Source: Ampelomyces quisqualis (taxonomy: Eukaryota > Ascomycota > Dothideomycetes > Pleosporales > Phaeosphaeriaceae). Taken from it: a stretch of DNA of 64,000 bases. The notes under the pieces are model-generated. The model was not told where the DNA came from and ran no database searches. It was given only the letters and a program-made list of their open reading frames with translations. The stretch spans positions 930,001 through 994,000 of the forward strand of contig JAGTXZ010000018.1 of the NCBI GenBank assembly GCA_018398575.1, read 5' to 3'. How positions within the stretch are numbered: the first letter of the stretch is position 1; every line of letters begins with the position of its first letter. The position numbers and the translations under genes were made by a program. Below, piece by piece: positions 21,650 to 35,393 of the stretch.

Positions 21650-24600
21650 CTTTAAAAGCTTTAGACAGCCTGCAACACCTGCATTAGAAGACTTAGACTT
21701 AAATTTAACAGCTGCACAGTCTTTGCAGGTGCGCTTAGACAAGCTAAAAGACTTAGACAGACTGCTATACTTACTAGAGAGCCTGTTAGACTAGTTCTAG
21801 GCTGTAAACTGTTAGAAAATATAAAAACAAATAGAACAGAACTTACAGCAAAGAAAACAGCAAGTTTTAGAAGATCTGTAATAGCAGTTTACGTAAGTGT
21901 CTTTACAAAAGTTCTTAAGCGTAATATACTCTATAAACAGACTGTAGCTAGCTCTATAACTATTGTAAGCATTATCCTGCACTTTACCTATAATCTGCAA
22001 GAGGCAGGCTTTAATGTTTATAGGGTAGGCTGTAGATTGTAAGCTTTATAGACTAGAAAAATATATATAGAATATTTATAGTCTATATTAACGTTGCAGC
22101 TTAGGCAGATTTTTAAGGAACGCTAGCGCTGCAAATACTTTAGGGCCTTAATCTACTTAGAACTAAAAGCAGCTGCAAAGACCTAATCTTTATTAGTTTT
22201 CTTAGCTAGGTAGCTTCTGCAGTTCTTATTAGCGTTGTTGCAGGCTGCAGAGGCTTTGCAAGGTAAGTCTCTAGACTACAAAGCCTAGATCTAGTCTAGT
22301 ATATTCTAGCTAAACTTAAACAGCTTTAAATTAGACTTCTTGCAGACAATCTAGTCTATAAGACCTTGCAGAAGCTTTTCTACTTCTGCAGGAGTAGGAT
22401 CCTGCTCTTGCAGACTGTTTAAATTAGATTCTAACGCTAAAGACTTCTCCTTATTAATATCTTCTTTATATAGAACTTAAGGACTAGGCAGCTACTTCTT
22501 ACTCTTGTTACAGGCTAGAACTAGCGCGGGCAGAACTGCAAGAACTTAAGAAGATGTTAACTAAGCTATAATAACCTAAATAGACTAGAAACAATCTGTA
22601 CAGAAGTTGCTAAATAGATTTACAAAGCAGGTTAACTACAAGGGCCTACTGCTAGCAAAACAGTTAGTATTTAATTGTTATAGGCTGCAAAAGAGTATAG
22701 ATAGCAGCCCAAAACATAGGAAAAGCAACCTAAAATATAGGCTGTAAAAGCTAAGATTACTTACTAAAAAAAGAGAGTAGAGAAGTAATAGAGTAGGCTA
22801 GGAGAGGAGGCTAATATATATACTTAGCACTAGTAGCGCATAGACTACCTAATTAGCTAATTCTAAGGTAAAGGTAAAGGCAGCAGCAAGGTAAGAGAGA
22901 AGGTAAAAGTAAGAAAAAGTAGGGCTATTATAGTCTGTAAACAGAACAGTAGAAGAAGTAAAAGTAACGTATAAGAAAAGTTGCGCAACTTAGTGCTTGT
23001 AACAGTAGTAACAAACAGCTGTATTGCAGAAAGCCTACTTATAGAATAGAAGGTAAAGAGAAGGGTTCTAGTAATTATAATAATAAAACCTCTAAATAGA
23101 TAATGTTACAGATAGTATAGGCTGTATCTAAGCGTAACTTAGGCGCTAGAAGTAAAAGATAAAGACCTGTAACAGTTGTAACGCGTAATAAAGCAACATA
23201 GAGTTGCCTATATATAAAAACTGCATAGCGTAGATCTACACCTGTAACAGAGAGTAACTGCTTTTGTAACTTGTTTATAGTAATAGTAAAAGACAGACAG
23301 ACTAGAAACTAAATCTTAGAAACAATAAATAGCAATTTGCTGTCTGTAGAGGTAAGTTTTATACAAGGTATAAGCTAGAACTAACCTGCAAATTTACCTA
23401 AAAGAATCTAAGCTTTTAAAATATAGAGACTTATCTGCAAAATAGTAAGTTAGGTACTGTTGCACAGGCCTTCCTTAGGGTAGAGGTTCTGTAAAAGAAT
23501 AACAGGAGCCTTTACTTTTAGTAACAGCCTTAAAGGTAGTAAACTAAGAGGCTTAAAAGACTATAACACCTTAGCAAAGAGAATATTCTAGACTGTAGAG
23601 TCCTTAATGTCTGCGCGATCTGTAGCTAGCAGCTCTATAGCTGTACTTAGGAAGCTTATAAGCATAGAACTGTTTATAGCTATAATATTATTGTTCTATA
23701 CAGCTAATATTGTACAACTAGCAAGCTGCAGAAAGTCTATATTAGTAGTTGCAATAATATTAGGTAGATATACATAAGCTAGGAAAGGCGCCTTGTTATA
23801 AAACACTTGTATCTAGAGTAGAATTTTAACTAGTCTATTACTCTAGGCTGTAGCTAACGTACGCGTCTACTACGCGAATTGCAGGTTTTTAGCTCTAGAA
23901 AGCACCTGCATATTCTAGCGCAAGTGTAGAACAGTTAGAAAAGGCTAGATATAAATAGACTTTTGTAGACATACGTTAACAACAGCTAGCTGCTAGCCTT
24001 TACAAACAACAGGTAAAATTTACGCAAAATCTTTGCCTATAATAAGTAGTAGTCTGTTAAAAAGATTTGTATAGCTGCAGATATCCTAAAGTGTTTAGTC
24101 TACTGCTTTAAAGTAGTAATAGTACTGCATAAGCACCTTGTTCTATATAACAAGAGTAGTAAGCTATAAAAGCTCTCTTGTATTAGAATTTAAAGATATC
24201 CTATAGAGAGAACTCTTGTATATTTTAAGGGGGATATAGAAACAAGAGTGTACAGTCTGTCTACTAGGCAGCAAAATAGCAGCAATCTTAGAAAAGGCTA
24301 TACACAGAATAATACAGCCTTAGAACTAATAATACGCGCAGAGACACTGCTAGAGATACGTCTTCTTAGTTCTAGCAGGACCTTATACAAAGAAATGCGC
24401 AGTCTGTAGAGAGGTAGCAATAGCTAAGGTTACAGCTGTAAAAACTGCAAGCTAATCTAGATTTAGCCTGCTATGCGTATCCTAGAATGTAACATCTTCT
24501 TTATCCTAATTATAGGCTAACTTAGCAGTAAGCAGCTAATTTCTAGACTGCTTAGCCTAAGTGTATTAACACTTAAGCAAGCTGTATTTAGTAAGTCTCT

Positions 24601-26114
24601 TACTATTCTTAGTAAGCAGGCCTTTAATAAGATATAAACTATAATTAATATACGCAGTAGGTGTAGAAGACACTTATAGAGCTATAGCAGCTGCCTACAA
24701 ATTATTACATAGATCTATTTTAAACTAGTTCTAAATAGTAGGAGAATTAGTTAATAGACTGTATAATAGAGCAGAAATAAAAAGTAAACGCAAAGCTTAG
24801 CTTGTAGCAAAAACAGCTGCCTCTTAAAAGCATGTAATCTAGTTCTTATTATTCTGTAACAGCCCTCTTGCAATTACTGCGGCCTAGAAAGTAAAGTACT
24901 TAACCTTATTTAAAGTTCTTAGATCTGCAAAGCTTATAGGGCCTTACACTACTATAAGTAATAACTATAGATAGTAGCGTTTACTTTGCGCTAGACTACA
25001 AAAGTATATACGTCTAATAGCCTACTTGCGTTACTTAATAGACTATAATTTACAGGCTGCAGACTATACGTGCAAACTAGAAAAGTCTTAATACAGTATA
25101 TTATAGAATGTAATATTCTTAGCGTTAAACTTAAAGAACGCTGTTAACGTAGTATTAGCGCAGGTAAGCCTGTCTGCTAGCTCTACAGGTGTAGCGTCTT
25201 TAGAAAAAGTAATACTTTGCTAATTAGGCAAGTGTACAGCTAGAGAGACAATTAGAGAAAACTTTTTATAGACTAGATACTCTATTATGCGCTAGAAAGC
25301 CTTAGAAGGACTAATATAACAGCTGTTTAAGTACTATTTAACCTTATTATTATCTAAGACGCTTAAGACTGTATAGTCTATACCCTTATAAATATACTTG
25401 TAAATGTATTTTACAGCATATACAGTTCTAGAAACTTTAATATTAATGTAGGCAGCGTACTTAAGGAGAAATTGCAGGCAATAGGAAACAACTTATCTAT
25501 TGTTAAGATAAACTGTACAGCTTTTATATTGCACACTTAAGGTCTAACTGTTATTACAGCGCATGTATATTAGGTATCTATCCTCTTTTACAACTATAAC
25601 TAGAGAAAACTGCATAGAAAAATGCTTGCTATAGATTAGTAGAAGACCTCTTAGACGTTACACTATATATAGAGCGTTAGGATTAAACTTGCTGCAAGGA
25701 CTGTAAAGCATATATTGTTTTACAATAGCTATTAAAATACTGTGCAGATCTGTTTCTAGAGAGAGAATCTTAGTAGATATGTAATTGTTAATGTAAGCAG
25801 GTATTATAAAGGCGTCCTAAGTTGCAGAAGCTAGAAACAGAAGCAAATGCATATAAAGTAAACTCTGTTTCTAGTATTTAATTGTGTACATATAGCTAAT
25901 ATGCAGGCCAAACATTCTATTTTTAACGTTCTAAAGAAGCTCTTGCAACTTTAAATAGAAGGCGCAACAAATCAGATTAGGTCTATTAAGACTAGTCTAA
26001 CCTAGTTGCAGTTTACGTGTTACTTTAACCTAGTATAGACTAGCTGTAAAGGTAATAAACAAAGTAGCCTGTCTGTAATAGCAAACAATAGCTATAGAAT
26101 TTTAATAGTAAAGG
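21650..26114 (+). pseudogene. Long degraded plus-strand coding-like sequence, unidentified
   Basis: After allowing for RIP-type stops, long plus-strand frames can be followed, notably about 21,650-24,240 (Gln-rich helical N-part, then Lys/Arg/Ser-rich, then Leu-rich) and 24,900-26,100. The sequence is cut by the Gypsy element at 26,115 (target duplication AAAGG) and continues after 33,230. I do not recognise a domain; a frame change between the two segments suggests an intron, an indel or two genes. Confidence 0.35.
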
Positions 26115-26413
26115 TGTAACGACGCAGGTAGGTATAGCTATCAGGATTAAATTAGATACGTATCAGAGGCATATAGAAGTGCGTGTTGTATTAGAGATTC
26201 TGGATTAGCTATACACCTATAGGTCTTGTACAGAAGAACAAGAGAAACTTGTCCTCTATCTATACTATAGGCTTATATTTATAGTGGGCGTAGTAGCTGA
26301 GTTAGAGCGCTGTTAGAGCGCTTTTAGTCCTAATCTGCTAGCTCTCTATATAATCTGTTACTAAGCCTTTATAAGGTATTAGATATTACATATGTTTGCA
26401 TGTGCTTGTTACA
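26115..26413 (-). repeat. 3' LTR of Gypsy copy 1
   Basis: 299 bp, same family as the LTRs at 32,932, 42,135, 56,795 and 59,066. It contains TTGTATTAGAGATTCT and CTATAGGTCTTGTACAGAAG. Confidence 0.93.
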
Positions 26414-26663
26414 TTACCTCCCTTCTTAAAATTAATAGTCTCTATTAATTAGGTCTGTATTAGTGTTGTTTTAGATACCTCTTTAAATTGTTATAAACTT
26501 ATATTTACCTTAAGTTTATTTTGGGATAACGTAATATAGCTGTTTATTATTGTTTTAATCTGCGCGCTAGCGCGTTTAAAGTTCCTAACTTTACCTTAAG
26601 CTTTTTAAGCATATATATAAGGCTAGCCCTCTAGTATACTACTTTTTTATACTCTCTCTCTAT

Positions 26664-27446
26664 ATGTTTGTATACCTACAGCTATTTAACTGCTCTCTTG
26701 ATTTGATTGTTAGCTAATTGTTTCTGCAGATACACACAATACCTATTCCTGTCTCTTTTAGAGCTTATCCTCTAGCCTATTAGGTTGTTTACCTGCAGGC
26801 TATAAGAGCTTTTGCCTGCAGCCATTTTAATATTAAGTTTAGATTCTATTTAGACGTATCTAAGAAGTGTACTTATTGCACACTCTTAAATAAGAAGTGT
26901 TGCCTAGTTCCTCTATATGCAGGCTAGGAGTATAATAGCCTCTCTAAGGCCTTTAACTGCAGGTTTGCTGCCCTAGGTAGAGACAAGTCTAATAAGGTAG
27001 TATTAGAGCAGAAGGCTGCTATTAAGGAGGCAGCGTTTTAGTTAGCTACTGTTGTGCAAGTAGGCACTGTATAGGTAGCTAATATAAACAACGCTAACTT
27101 GTTAGTTAGCGCTTATTACTAGAGGGAGGAGCTGGCTAGGGAGGTTAGGGTAATAGCTAAGGAGGTTAGGTTACTTAGAAAAAGTATAGCTAGGTTAACT
27201 AGTGTAGTTACTTAGCTAGTAGATATTATAATAGTATTAAGGGCTAATTAGTTAGTAGAGCAGAAGGAGGCGCAGGCAGTAACGTTTTAGGCAGTAGTAG
27301 AGCAGAAGGCAGGTACTTGCAGCAGGCAGAGCCAGAACAGAAGACAACTAGGTAGTACGTTAGTGTCTATACCTAGGGATTTAGACAGTTAAGAACGTCC
27401 TACTAGTAGCAGTAATAGTCTGCTATTAGATCTAATAGAAGAGTAA
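26664..27446 (+). pseudogene. Antisense Cys-motif ORF inside Gypsy copy 1
   Basis: Runs on the strand opposite to gag-pol, between the chromodomain end and the 3' LTR. ATG at 26,664 follows a CTCTCTCTCT leader and TATATATAA at 26,612. The frame can be followed for 260 codons to TAA at 27,444, broken only by TAA/TAG codons. Codons at 26,868-26,909 encode K-C-T-Y-C-T-L-L-N-K-K-C-C (C-x2-C-x6-C), then a charged, probably coiled-coil region (REELAREVRVIAKEVRLLRK). It resembles small Cys-rich coiled-coil ORFs often seen beside fungal retrotransposon genes, but I cannot assign a function. The homologous stretch is kept in copy 2 (57,345-58,084), with one Cys changed to Tyr. Confidence 0.6.
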
Positions 27447-27599
27447 GACTCTTATTATTAATAGCTGTTACCTACTAGTGTAGTAGTTGCAATATTAAGT
27501 TTAATTTCCCTAATATAATTGTTTTACAATACTATAAGATCTTTAACTTCTTTTTTCTATGCTGTAATCTACTTAGCTAACACTTATAGGAGTTCTAGC

Positions 27600-30500
27600 T
27601 GTTTTAGATAGCGTTTATAGAACGCTCGCAATATATATAGGGCGCCTATAAAGTTTAAGGCGTTATACTAGGTAGGGTTAGAGTTATAGCCTACCTATTT
27701 TACGCAATACTTTAGGATAGAGCAGTATAGCTTGCTAGCTAGGATCTCTTTAACTTCCTATTCTTTAACGCCTTAAATTAAGATGCTAGATAGGTTTAGG
27801 CTTAGCTAACTAGGCAGGGGGTTGTTAAGGTTCTTACAGAGGACGTCTAGAGCAAATATGTTATAGATCTTAGAACCTTTAGGTAGCTTTAGTTAAAATA
27901 AATAGCTAACTTATTCTAGAACTTTAAAGAGGCCTTTCTACAATTTAGCGAGTTTGCAACTTAGGTAGGTAACAGATAGGTTTTAGGTTAAGAGGTAAAC
28001 CTTGTTACCTACTACCTAATTAACAAGTTAACAATGTTTGTTTACTTTAGCAGCTATCTGTTTCTGCGCTTTCTCTATATTGTTTTTAGCTGTGCGCTAG
28101 GCTTTATGTATACAGGTAGCTAAGCTTAAGGCATTCTTAATATTTATATCTTTGTGTTTCAAAGGAGATAATACTTAATCCTAGCTCTGTTGTAGTTTAG
28201 ATCTAAACAGAAGCTAGTATAGCACTATACTAATTGCAGAGTGTAGCAGCGTAGCTTAGGCTTAATTAATTGTTAGCAAGAGGTTACTCTAGTTGTCCTA
28301 GTAATAGGATACAAAAGGCCTTAATTGTTAATTAATATACTTATTTATAATCTTAGTTTGTCTATTAGTTTGTTTATAGTAGGCTGTAGAAAGCTTAAGT
28401 TGCACGCCTAGGATCTTGTAGAACTTAGACTAGAATTAGGACACAAACTAGGGTCTGTAGTTAGACACTATACTTTTAGGCGTATAGCTAAATTAGTATA
28501 CCTATTAGATAAATAAGTAAGCTATTTCTCAAGCGTCAATTGTTTTATAGCAAGGAATAGAAACAGCTTGCTTAGATAGGCAATTAATAACAACTATGAT
28601 TTGATTATAGCTATAATAATCTGTTAGAAATGTCTTAAAATTTATACACAAATGCTGCATAGGCCTATTAGGAATTTGTAACAGATAGAGGAAACCTTAG
28701 GCTTAGAGCTGTCTTAGATAGGATCTTTAACAGGAAACGCAGTTTCGTACATAGCGTTTACATATAGCCTCTATACCCCTCTAATAATATTGCTAAGCTA
28801 AGAGCTAATATGTCTTTATAGCGCTTAGGTAAGCAGTAGATACCTAATTGTAAGCCTTTCTAATTAGTTAAGTGCACAAAGAGGAGTCTCTAAGTATACA
28901 TAGGCGTAAGTAATACAGCAGTAGTCCTTCTTAGATATAATATAGCTGTAGTAGTGTAAGGCGTTCTTCCTTAAAGGAGTAGCAATTCTCTGCTAGCAGG
29001 GCTTTAATTAGTTCTAATAAGTTAAGATTTAGGGAGGCACTAATAGATTAGACTAAAATAGCTAAAACATTAATCTCTAGCTAGTTACAGACGTAGTTCT
29101 AAGCTAGTTTAGAGTTAACTAGAGAGCTTAGGCGTTTAGGTCCTAGAAGTACACAGGATCTGTTGTCTTGTTAGGCAGCCTTAACCTTACTAACGTTTTG
29201 TTCCCTTTAGCTTAGGATATTAGCTTACTTATTAAGCTTGCTAAGCGTGTACTTAATGTAGAAATTAAAAGAGGTAATAATCTCTGCCTATTGTGCTTAA
29301 CGTACATTAAGAACCTTAGTAGTTATAAAGTATTCTAAGGAGTAGTAATCTAAATACACTTAGATTTAACTCTGTATAGAGGTAAGTTTAGCTTTCTACT
29401 TCTTAAACGCTTTTAGGATAGCAAAAAGTTTCTTATTATGTATTTTCTAATTAAGCTTAGCCCTAGATAGGGCGTAACTATAGAAGGCTATAAGATACTA
29501 CTTATTGTTAGGGTGCTTCTAAGAGAGTACTCCTACTATTACTCTATCTAACGCGTTAGTTTCTAACTTTGTGTTATACTTAGGATAGAAATAAGATAGC
29601 GTAGGAATAGCTAGGAGTAAGGCTTTAATCTAATTAAAAGCCTGTTAGTAGTCTATAGTCTAATCAAATAGTGTAGCAGGACTTTAAAGCTTTATAATTA
29701 GTTTGGCTATACAGGAAAAATCCTTAATAAATTGTTAATAGAAACTAGCAAAACTAAGAAATAACTTAACGCTAGTAACTATAGTAGGTTTAGCCTAGTT
29801 TTAGAGTGCTTCTACCTTATTAGGGTTAACTTTAGTGCCCTAGTTTGTTAAAACGTAACCTAGATACTTTGTGCAGGTTACATAGAATTTACTCTTCTAA
29901 ATATCTACTTAGAGTTCTATAGTACGTAGGCGCTCTAGGACCTTTTAAACGTGTTTCTAATGTAAGTTTATATTCTTAGAGTAGATTAGAATGTTATTAA
30001 GATACGTAATGCAGAAATTATTAAAATAATTAATTAGTATATTATTTATGTAGCGTTAATACGTAGCTAGCCTATTACACAAGCCAAAAGGGAGAACCTT
30101 ACACTTATATGTACTGTAACAGGTCTAAAAGGTAGTATACTCTTTAGAGTTAAGATCTATATAAATTTTGTTAAAAGCAGCCTAGATGTTAAACTTAGTA
30201 AAGATCTTGGCCTTAGAGGAGCGTAATAGTAGCTTATTAATACAAAAGATTAGATAGACGTCCTTGCGCATAAGGGCGTTAATCTTCTAGTAGTCTATAT
30301 AGATGCGTATATCTCTATTTAGTTTGCGTACACAAAAGATAGGTAAAGTAAAAGGACTTTAGCTAGCCTTAATAAAACCCTTCTAAAGGTGTTTCTAGAC
30401 GTAGGCCTTAGTAGCTTTAAGCTCTTTCTGGTTTTACTTGTATAGAGGACTATACGCATTTAGTAATAGTTCTTTAAGGATAATCTTGTAATTATACAGA

Positions 30501-32850
30501 CAATAAGAAGGTAATTAATTAGCTGCTAACTTACTAAATATATCCTAATACTAGGAGTAACAGGTAGGTAATCTCTTATCTAATTGGCTTTAATTGTCTG
30601 CGTTGTCCTTAGAGGCAAGGATCCTATTAATCTTATAGAGGCTTGTTGTAAAGAACTTGTTCTAGGGCTTCTTTATAATAAAGTAAAATGTATTGGCAGA
30701 AATAAGAGCAATGCGGGTAGTTAGAGGAGGTTTAGACTCTAAGCGGTTTTGCTTGGTTGGGGTATAAGGGATCTCTAAGATTTTTTAGGCTAATAGGAGC
30801 TTTAAGCATCCCTTAATACAATAAATAGAAGAAGAGGAATAGTAAAGACTGTTTTGGATATAATAGTCTTCTTTCTTCTATAGGGTGTTGCGTTATTGCA
30901 CATTAAAATAGATAGTAGCTAGCACTATAGCTTGATATAGAATAGTAGGAATAGGGGGTAAAGGATTGTATAAACAGGGGTACTTAGATAGCTAAATAAA
31001 CTGTAACCTATCTGTGTCTAATTAAATCTTAAATTATCTTAACTATTAGAGGCTAAGTATATAATCTTAAGACCTAAGATTAAGAATAAAGAATAGACAG
31101 TTCAAAATCTTTTAGCTATTAATATTTAAGTGTAGTTAAATATATTAAGTAACTAAAGAAGTAATCTAATCCTTAAAGCTGCGTACCTAAACCTAGAAAG
31201 AGAGCTTCTAGATAGGTTGCTGCAAGGCTTTAGAAATAGATAAGACAATTTGTAAATTTAAAAATAGGAAACCTTAAGCACTAGTGTTAACAAGAGTATT
31301 AAGGCGTAAGCTAAGGCCTTGGTTGTAAAGAAGCGTAGGTATAAGGAAATAGAAACTGTAAAACAAATAAGAAAGGTTAAGGTAGGATAGATTATAACAG
31401 CTTAGGCCTAGAGAGGGGTATCTTTCTAGGCGCTTCTGTTTCCTGTATAATACACCTCTTGATTAGGTTGCTCTTAAGCATCTTTATACTTATCTACTTC
31501 TACAGCTTTAATCTAACGCATACAAGGCTTTGTGCAGTTACTAGAGTAGTGTTCTAGCTTACTGCAATTGTAACAACTACTAGGAGTCTTTTGTTATTCT
31601 AGCTTAGAGGTCTTTCTAGGAAGACGCACTATTATAGATTAATAGACTAGCGCAGAATTTGTTAGAGCGCTAGTAGTAGTAGTCTAATTTAGCTCTAAAT
31701 TCTGTTATAGGGCTAACCTGATTGGCAACCTAGCGGCAGCTAGTATTATACTTAGTATAGAGTTATTCTTTTACTCTATATTATATGCAGTAAGGTGTTC
31801 TACTATCTAATTAAATAAGTTCTTCTATTAGTGCCTAAATCCTAGGTTAGGGGCTTGCAACCCTAGCGTAATCTTAGTCTATAAGTAGTAAAACTACTCT
31901 AAAGGGGGTACTTGTCTCTTAACTGCAGAACTTAGAAACCTAGCTTTAAACAAGGGGAACGTTTCCTCCTTAGTTATCTGTATTTAATTAAAAGCTACTT
32001 AGCTTTTAGCTACCTTATTACCTGTAATAAAGTAAGACTTAAGTAGCCTAATTATTTACTTAGCGTTCTAGAATTGCTCTTAATTAGTATCTAATAAATA
32101 TTATAGCTTAAGATAGCTCTTAGCTAATCCTGTAGTATAGCCCTATACTAAGGCTATGCGTTGTCTTTTAGTCTGATAGTAATTAAAGTTAATCTTAAGT
32201 TAATCCTAGATAGAAGCCTGCTATTAGCAGAAAGTAAGATTTTTTCTATTACTAAGATTGTCTATATTAGGCGTTTTCTCAGATTGTTAAAGTTAGTAAG
32301 AGCCTTTATAGTAATGTAAGTACTTAGATGTAGAGCTGTTAGATAAATAGTAAGGTGCAGAATTATTCTAGGGTAATTTAGTAGTAGGTAAAGGCTTGTC
32401 TAGTCCTATTAACAGAGTTAGTCCTTTCTTAAGAGAATTAATTTCTGCTAAAGCCTGTTTCAAATCTTGTTGTAATTAATTAACCTCTATTTAGGCAGAG
32501 GTTAGATTTGGTACAGCTCTAGGCTAAGGGGGTTTCTTAGTGTCTGTCTTTTTTGCTTTAGCACTCTGTTGCTAGGTTGTTACAGTTGATATAGAGTTGT
32601 CTTAGAGAAAGGCTCCTAGGGTTAGTTCTTTAGGGGGAGTTATTAGCGTTGCCTCTAATACTCCTAGGTTATTAATAGTCTCTAAGTTTCTATTGTAGCG
32701 CTAAACGCAACTTTTCTAAAGTAATCCTAACTATTGTGTTAATAGGAAGATCTAAACCTAAAGGCTTTAGCTATTAGAAGATCTAAGGGATCTTAACTGT
32801 GTTTAATAGATTTAAGGTTGCAAACAGATCTAATTTGAATAGGGTTCTAG
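27600..32850 (-). pseudogene. Gypsy copy 1 gag-pol remnant
   Basis: Minus-strand order: CCHC zinc knuckle C-Y-N-C-x4-H-x4-C at 31,575-31,534; reverse transcriptase with the YxDD box as Y-L-N-N (30,004-29,993, both Asp changed to Asn) and a KYLGYVLT segment near 29,870; an RNase H segment near 29,500; integrase; then a chromodomain at about 27,760-27,650 (VKEILASKLY, VGYNSNPT with the conserved Trp codons as TAG). The chromodomain places the element in the chromoviruses, which insert into heterochromatin. Many stops and the YxDD loss make it inactive. Confidence 0.85.
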
Positions 32851-32931
32851 ACGTTTTAACGCGATCTTTTTAAAAGTAAATTATAATATTATATAAATGC
32901 TATTACTAGTAGGACAAAGTTTCTCTTATAA

Positions 32932-33230
32932 TGTAACAACGCAGGTAGGTACAGCTATTAGGATTAAATTAGATACATATTAGAGGCATATAAGAGTGCG
33001 TGTTGTATTAGAGATTCTAGATTAGCTATATACCTATAGGTCTTGTACAAAAGGACAAGAGAAACTTATCCTCTATCTATGCTATAGGCTTATATTTATA
33101 GTAGGCGTAGCAGCTGAGTTAGAGCGCTGTTAGAGCGCTTTTGGTTCTAATCTGCTAGCTTCTTATATAATCTGTTACTAAGCCTTTATAAGGTATTAGA
33201 TGTAACATGTGTTTGTATGTGCTTGTTACA
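32932..33230 (-). repeat. 5' LTR of Gypsy copy 1
   Basis: 299 bp, paired with 26,115-26,413. The adjoining internal sequence on the minus strand begins TTATAAGAGAAACTTTG, where the primer-binding site should be; I could not match it to a tRNA. Confidence 0.93.
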
Positions 33231-35290
33231 AAAGGCTTATAAACTAGAAACTTCTAATGTAGAACAATAGAAGAATAATACATTACCTAACTAGAATAAT
33301 AGTAGTATCTTTATAGGTAAGAGCGTTTACAACTCTACTGTATAGTTCTAAACAAAGCGTTTTCTAATTGTCCTAAATCTAACACAGCTAACTCTAGTTA
33401 AGAATAGCCTAGATATTAACAATATACTGCTAGAACAGTCTGTAATACATAAATAGAATAGATGTATAGCTAGGTTAATAATGTAAGTAATACTAGTAAT
33501 ATATTTGCTGCGTAAGCAAGTTGTTTAAACAGACGCTATCCTAATTATAGAGCTTTATTCCTAGGTGCTACCCCTTATCTCTATACAGAAACATAAGTAC
33601 GTAATATAAAGATATGTAGAACAGGTGTAGAGCATTAATATAGTAAAGCATGCTTAAGTTGCAGGCTGTAAGAATAATTAGGTAGGTTGTTTCTATAGCA
33701 GCTGCATCTAGGATAACTAAACTAAGCTTATTACTAGTAGGCGCGTTTTCTTAACGCTAATCTAGACTAGTTTCTATAGCAATAGTTAGGCAAGAGGTTA
33801 AAATAACGCACGTATTAGTACTTGCAGCTACTAAACGCTTCTATGCAGTGCAGTAGAGCTTAATATACAGGTTGCGTACGTTATATAGTATATCTGTTAG
33901 GCTGTAAAGAATATTAAAGTAGAGGTGCAGATTCTATTACTAGTGTACAGAAGTAGTAAACTAGAGATTGTAGAAATACAGCTGTGCGTACTATAGCAAA
34001 GTACTTTCTAACTCCTATAACAGGCTACTATAATAGTAAAGAGCACTATAGATCTAAAATATCTGTATACCTAGCCTGCGCGCCCTTCTATCTATAGCTG
34101 TGCAGTCTACTAATATAAACGCAAAGGCAGAATTATAAGCTTATAGATTTTTACAAAAGGCTCTTACGTCTAGTGTAGTGTTATAGAGAAGTCTATATAG
34201 ATAGCGTAGAAGTAACAAGAATATAGAAAGCGTAACTATTCTATTATTATAGCAAAGAGTATATTATAGACTTAATATAAACAAAGTAGATTAGCGCTTT
34301 GCAATCTAGTAAACAGCTCTACAATATAGACACTAGAACTATAGAGTACTAAGATTATAGTAATCTATATTTAGGAGTAGAGGCGCAGGTAGTTGTGTAG
34401 GTAAGGTTACAAGCTGTATAGCTAAGGAGGCAGGCTGTATATTAGCAGGTAGAGCCTGTACAACTACTAGAGGAGTAGAACTAGCCTATAGAAGCAGTTA
34501 GGCGTTTTAGGACAAGGTTAGAGAGAATATTAAAGAGGATAGATAGACTATAAGTAGACAGGAAGAAGATAAAGAAATTACAAGACTTAGCTATAAAGAC
34601 TATATAGATAGCTAGAGTAAGAGATTAGAAGAGAGAGGAGCTGTAATAGCTATAGAAGTCTAACAGACAAGAGAAACTATATAAGCGCGCTGTGTTGCCT
34701 ATAGATTAATTGCAGTTTAAGAAGCTAGCTGTATGCGTTTGTAGCAGCCTGTCTAAGTAACTTAGTTAGTGTTAAACGTGTATTACAGGTTAGATAGAGA
34801 ACATAAACTATAGTGTAGGAAATACAAGGCTAGTAAAACGCGCCTAGACAGTTAGTATAGAACCTTAATAAAGCTAAATACTGCTAATAGGTTGTACAAA
34901 AGACTACAGAAGATAGTTAACTTATAACTTAAGTAAACGTAGAAGGTGTAAGATTGTTTATATAACGTAGAGCTATTGTAGGTACGTAGTAGAAAAAAAC
35001 TAAACGTATAGACTGTAAAGACAAGAAAAAGAGGCTTATACTTAAAGAAACTAAAGAGGAACAGTAAATTAATAATCTAACGCAGACTGTACAGAAATAC
35101 TAGTCTATGCAGTCTAGTAAACAAAGGGTATAAACAAAAAATAACATCTTTGCACCTGTTTTGCAGAAGACACAGAAGGATTTAGAACTTAAAAATTAGA
35201 TAAGATTGTAGTAGCAGTATAGACAGTTACTTTGCAAAAATTACAGGTAGTGCAGGGCTACTACGCAGGAGTTAGACTTAGGCTGTTAAT
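33231..35290 (+). pseudogene. Continuation of the interrupted plus-strand frame
   Basis: Coding-like sequence resumes after the Gypsy insertion. Around 34,490-34,720 it encodes a strongly basic helical stretch (RRFRTRLERILKRIDRL and onward). Such a tail could be a DNA- or RNA-binding region, but no family is recognised. Confidence 0.35.
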
Positions 35291-35300
35291 AAGTAGATAG

Positions 35301-35393
35301 TAGTAGGTAGCGTACAGCACTAGCAGTATTCTCTAGTAGATAACAGTTACTAACAGTGCAACGCAACTGTAGCTACTAGTTGTTAGAAAAGCC
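35301..35393 (+). repeat. Dispersed copy of the 101 bp repeat
   Basis: Nearly the same as the unit at 20,938-21,212, including CAACGCAACTGTAGCTACTAG. Together they bracket the interrupted plus-strand gene region. Confidence 0.7.

Larger units (their letters stand above)
26115..33230 (-). mobile_element. Chromodomain Ty3/Gypsy LTR retrotransposon, copy 1
   Basis: Structurally complete: two 299 bp LTRs at the ends and a perfect 5 bp target duplication AAAGG (26,110-26,114 and 33,231-33,235). LTRs start TGTAAC and end GTTACA. A polypurine tract (AAGAAGGGAGGTAA on the minus strand) touches the LTR at 26,413, so transcription is on the minus strand. Gag with a CCHC knuckle, reverse transcriptase and a chromodomain can be traced in order, all interrupted by TAG/TAA. 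It is inserted in the large TIR element and cannot encode active protein. Confidence 0.93.
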
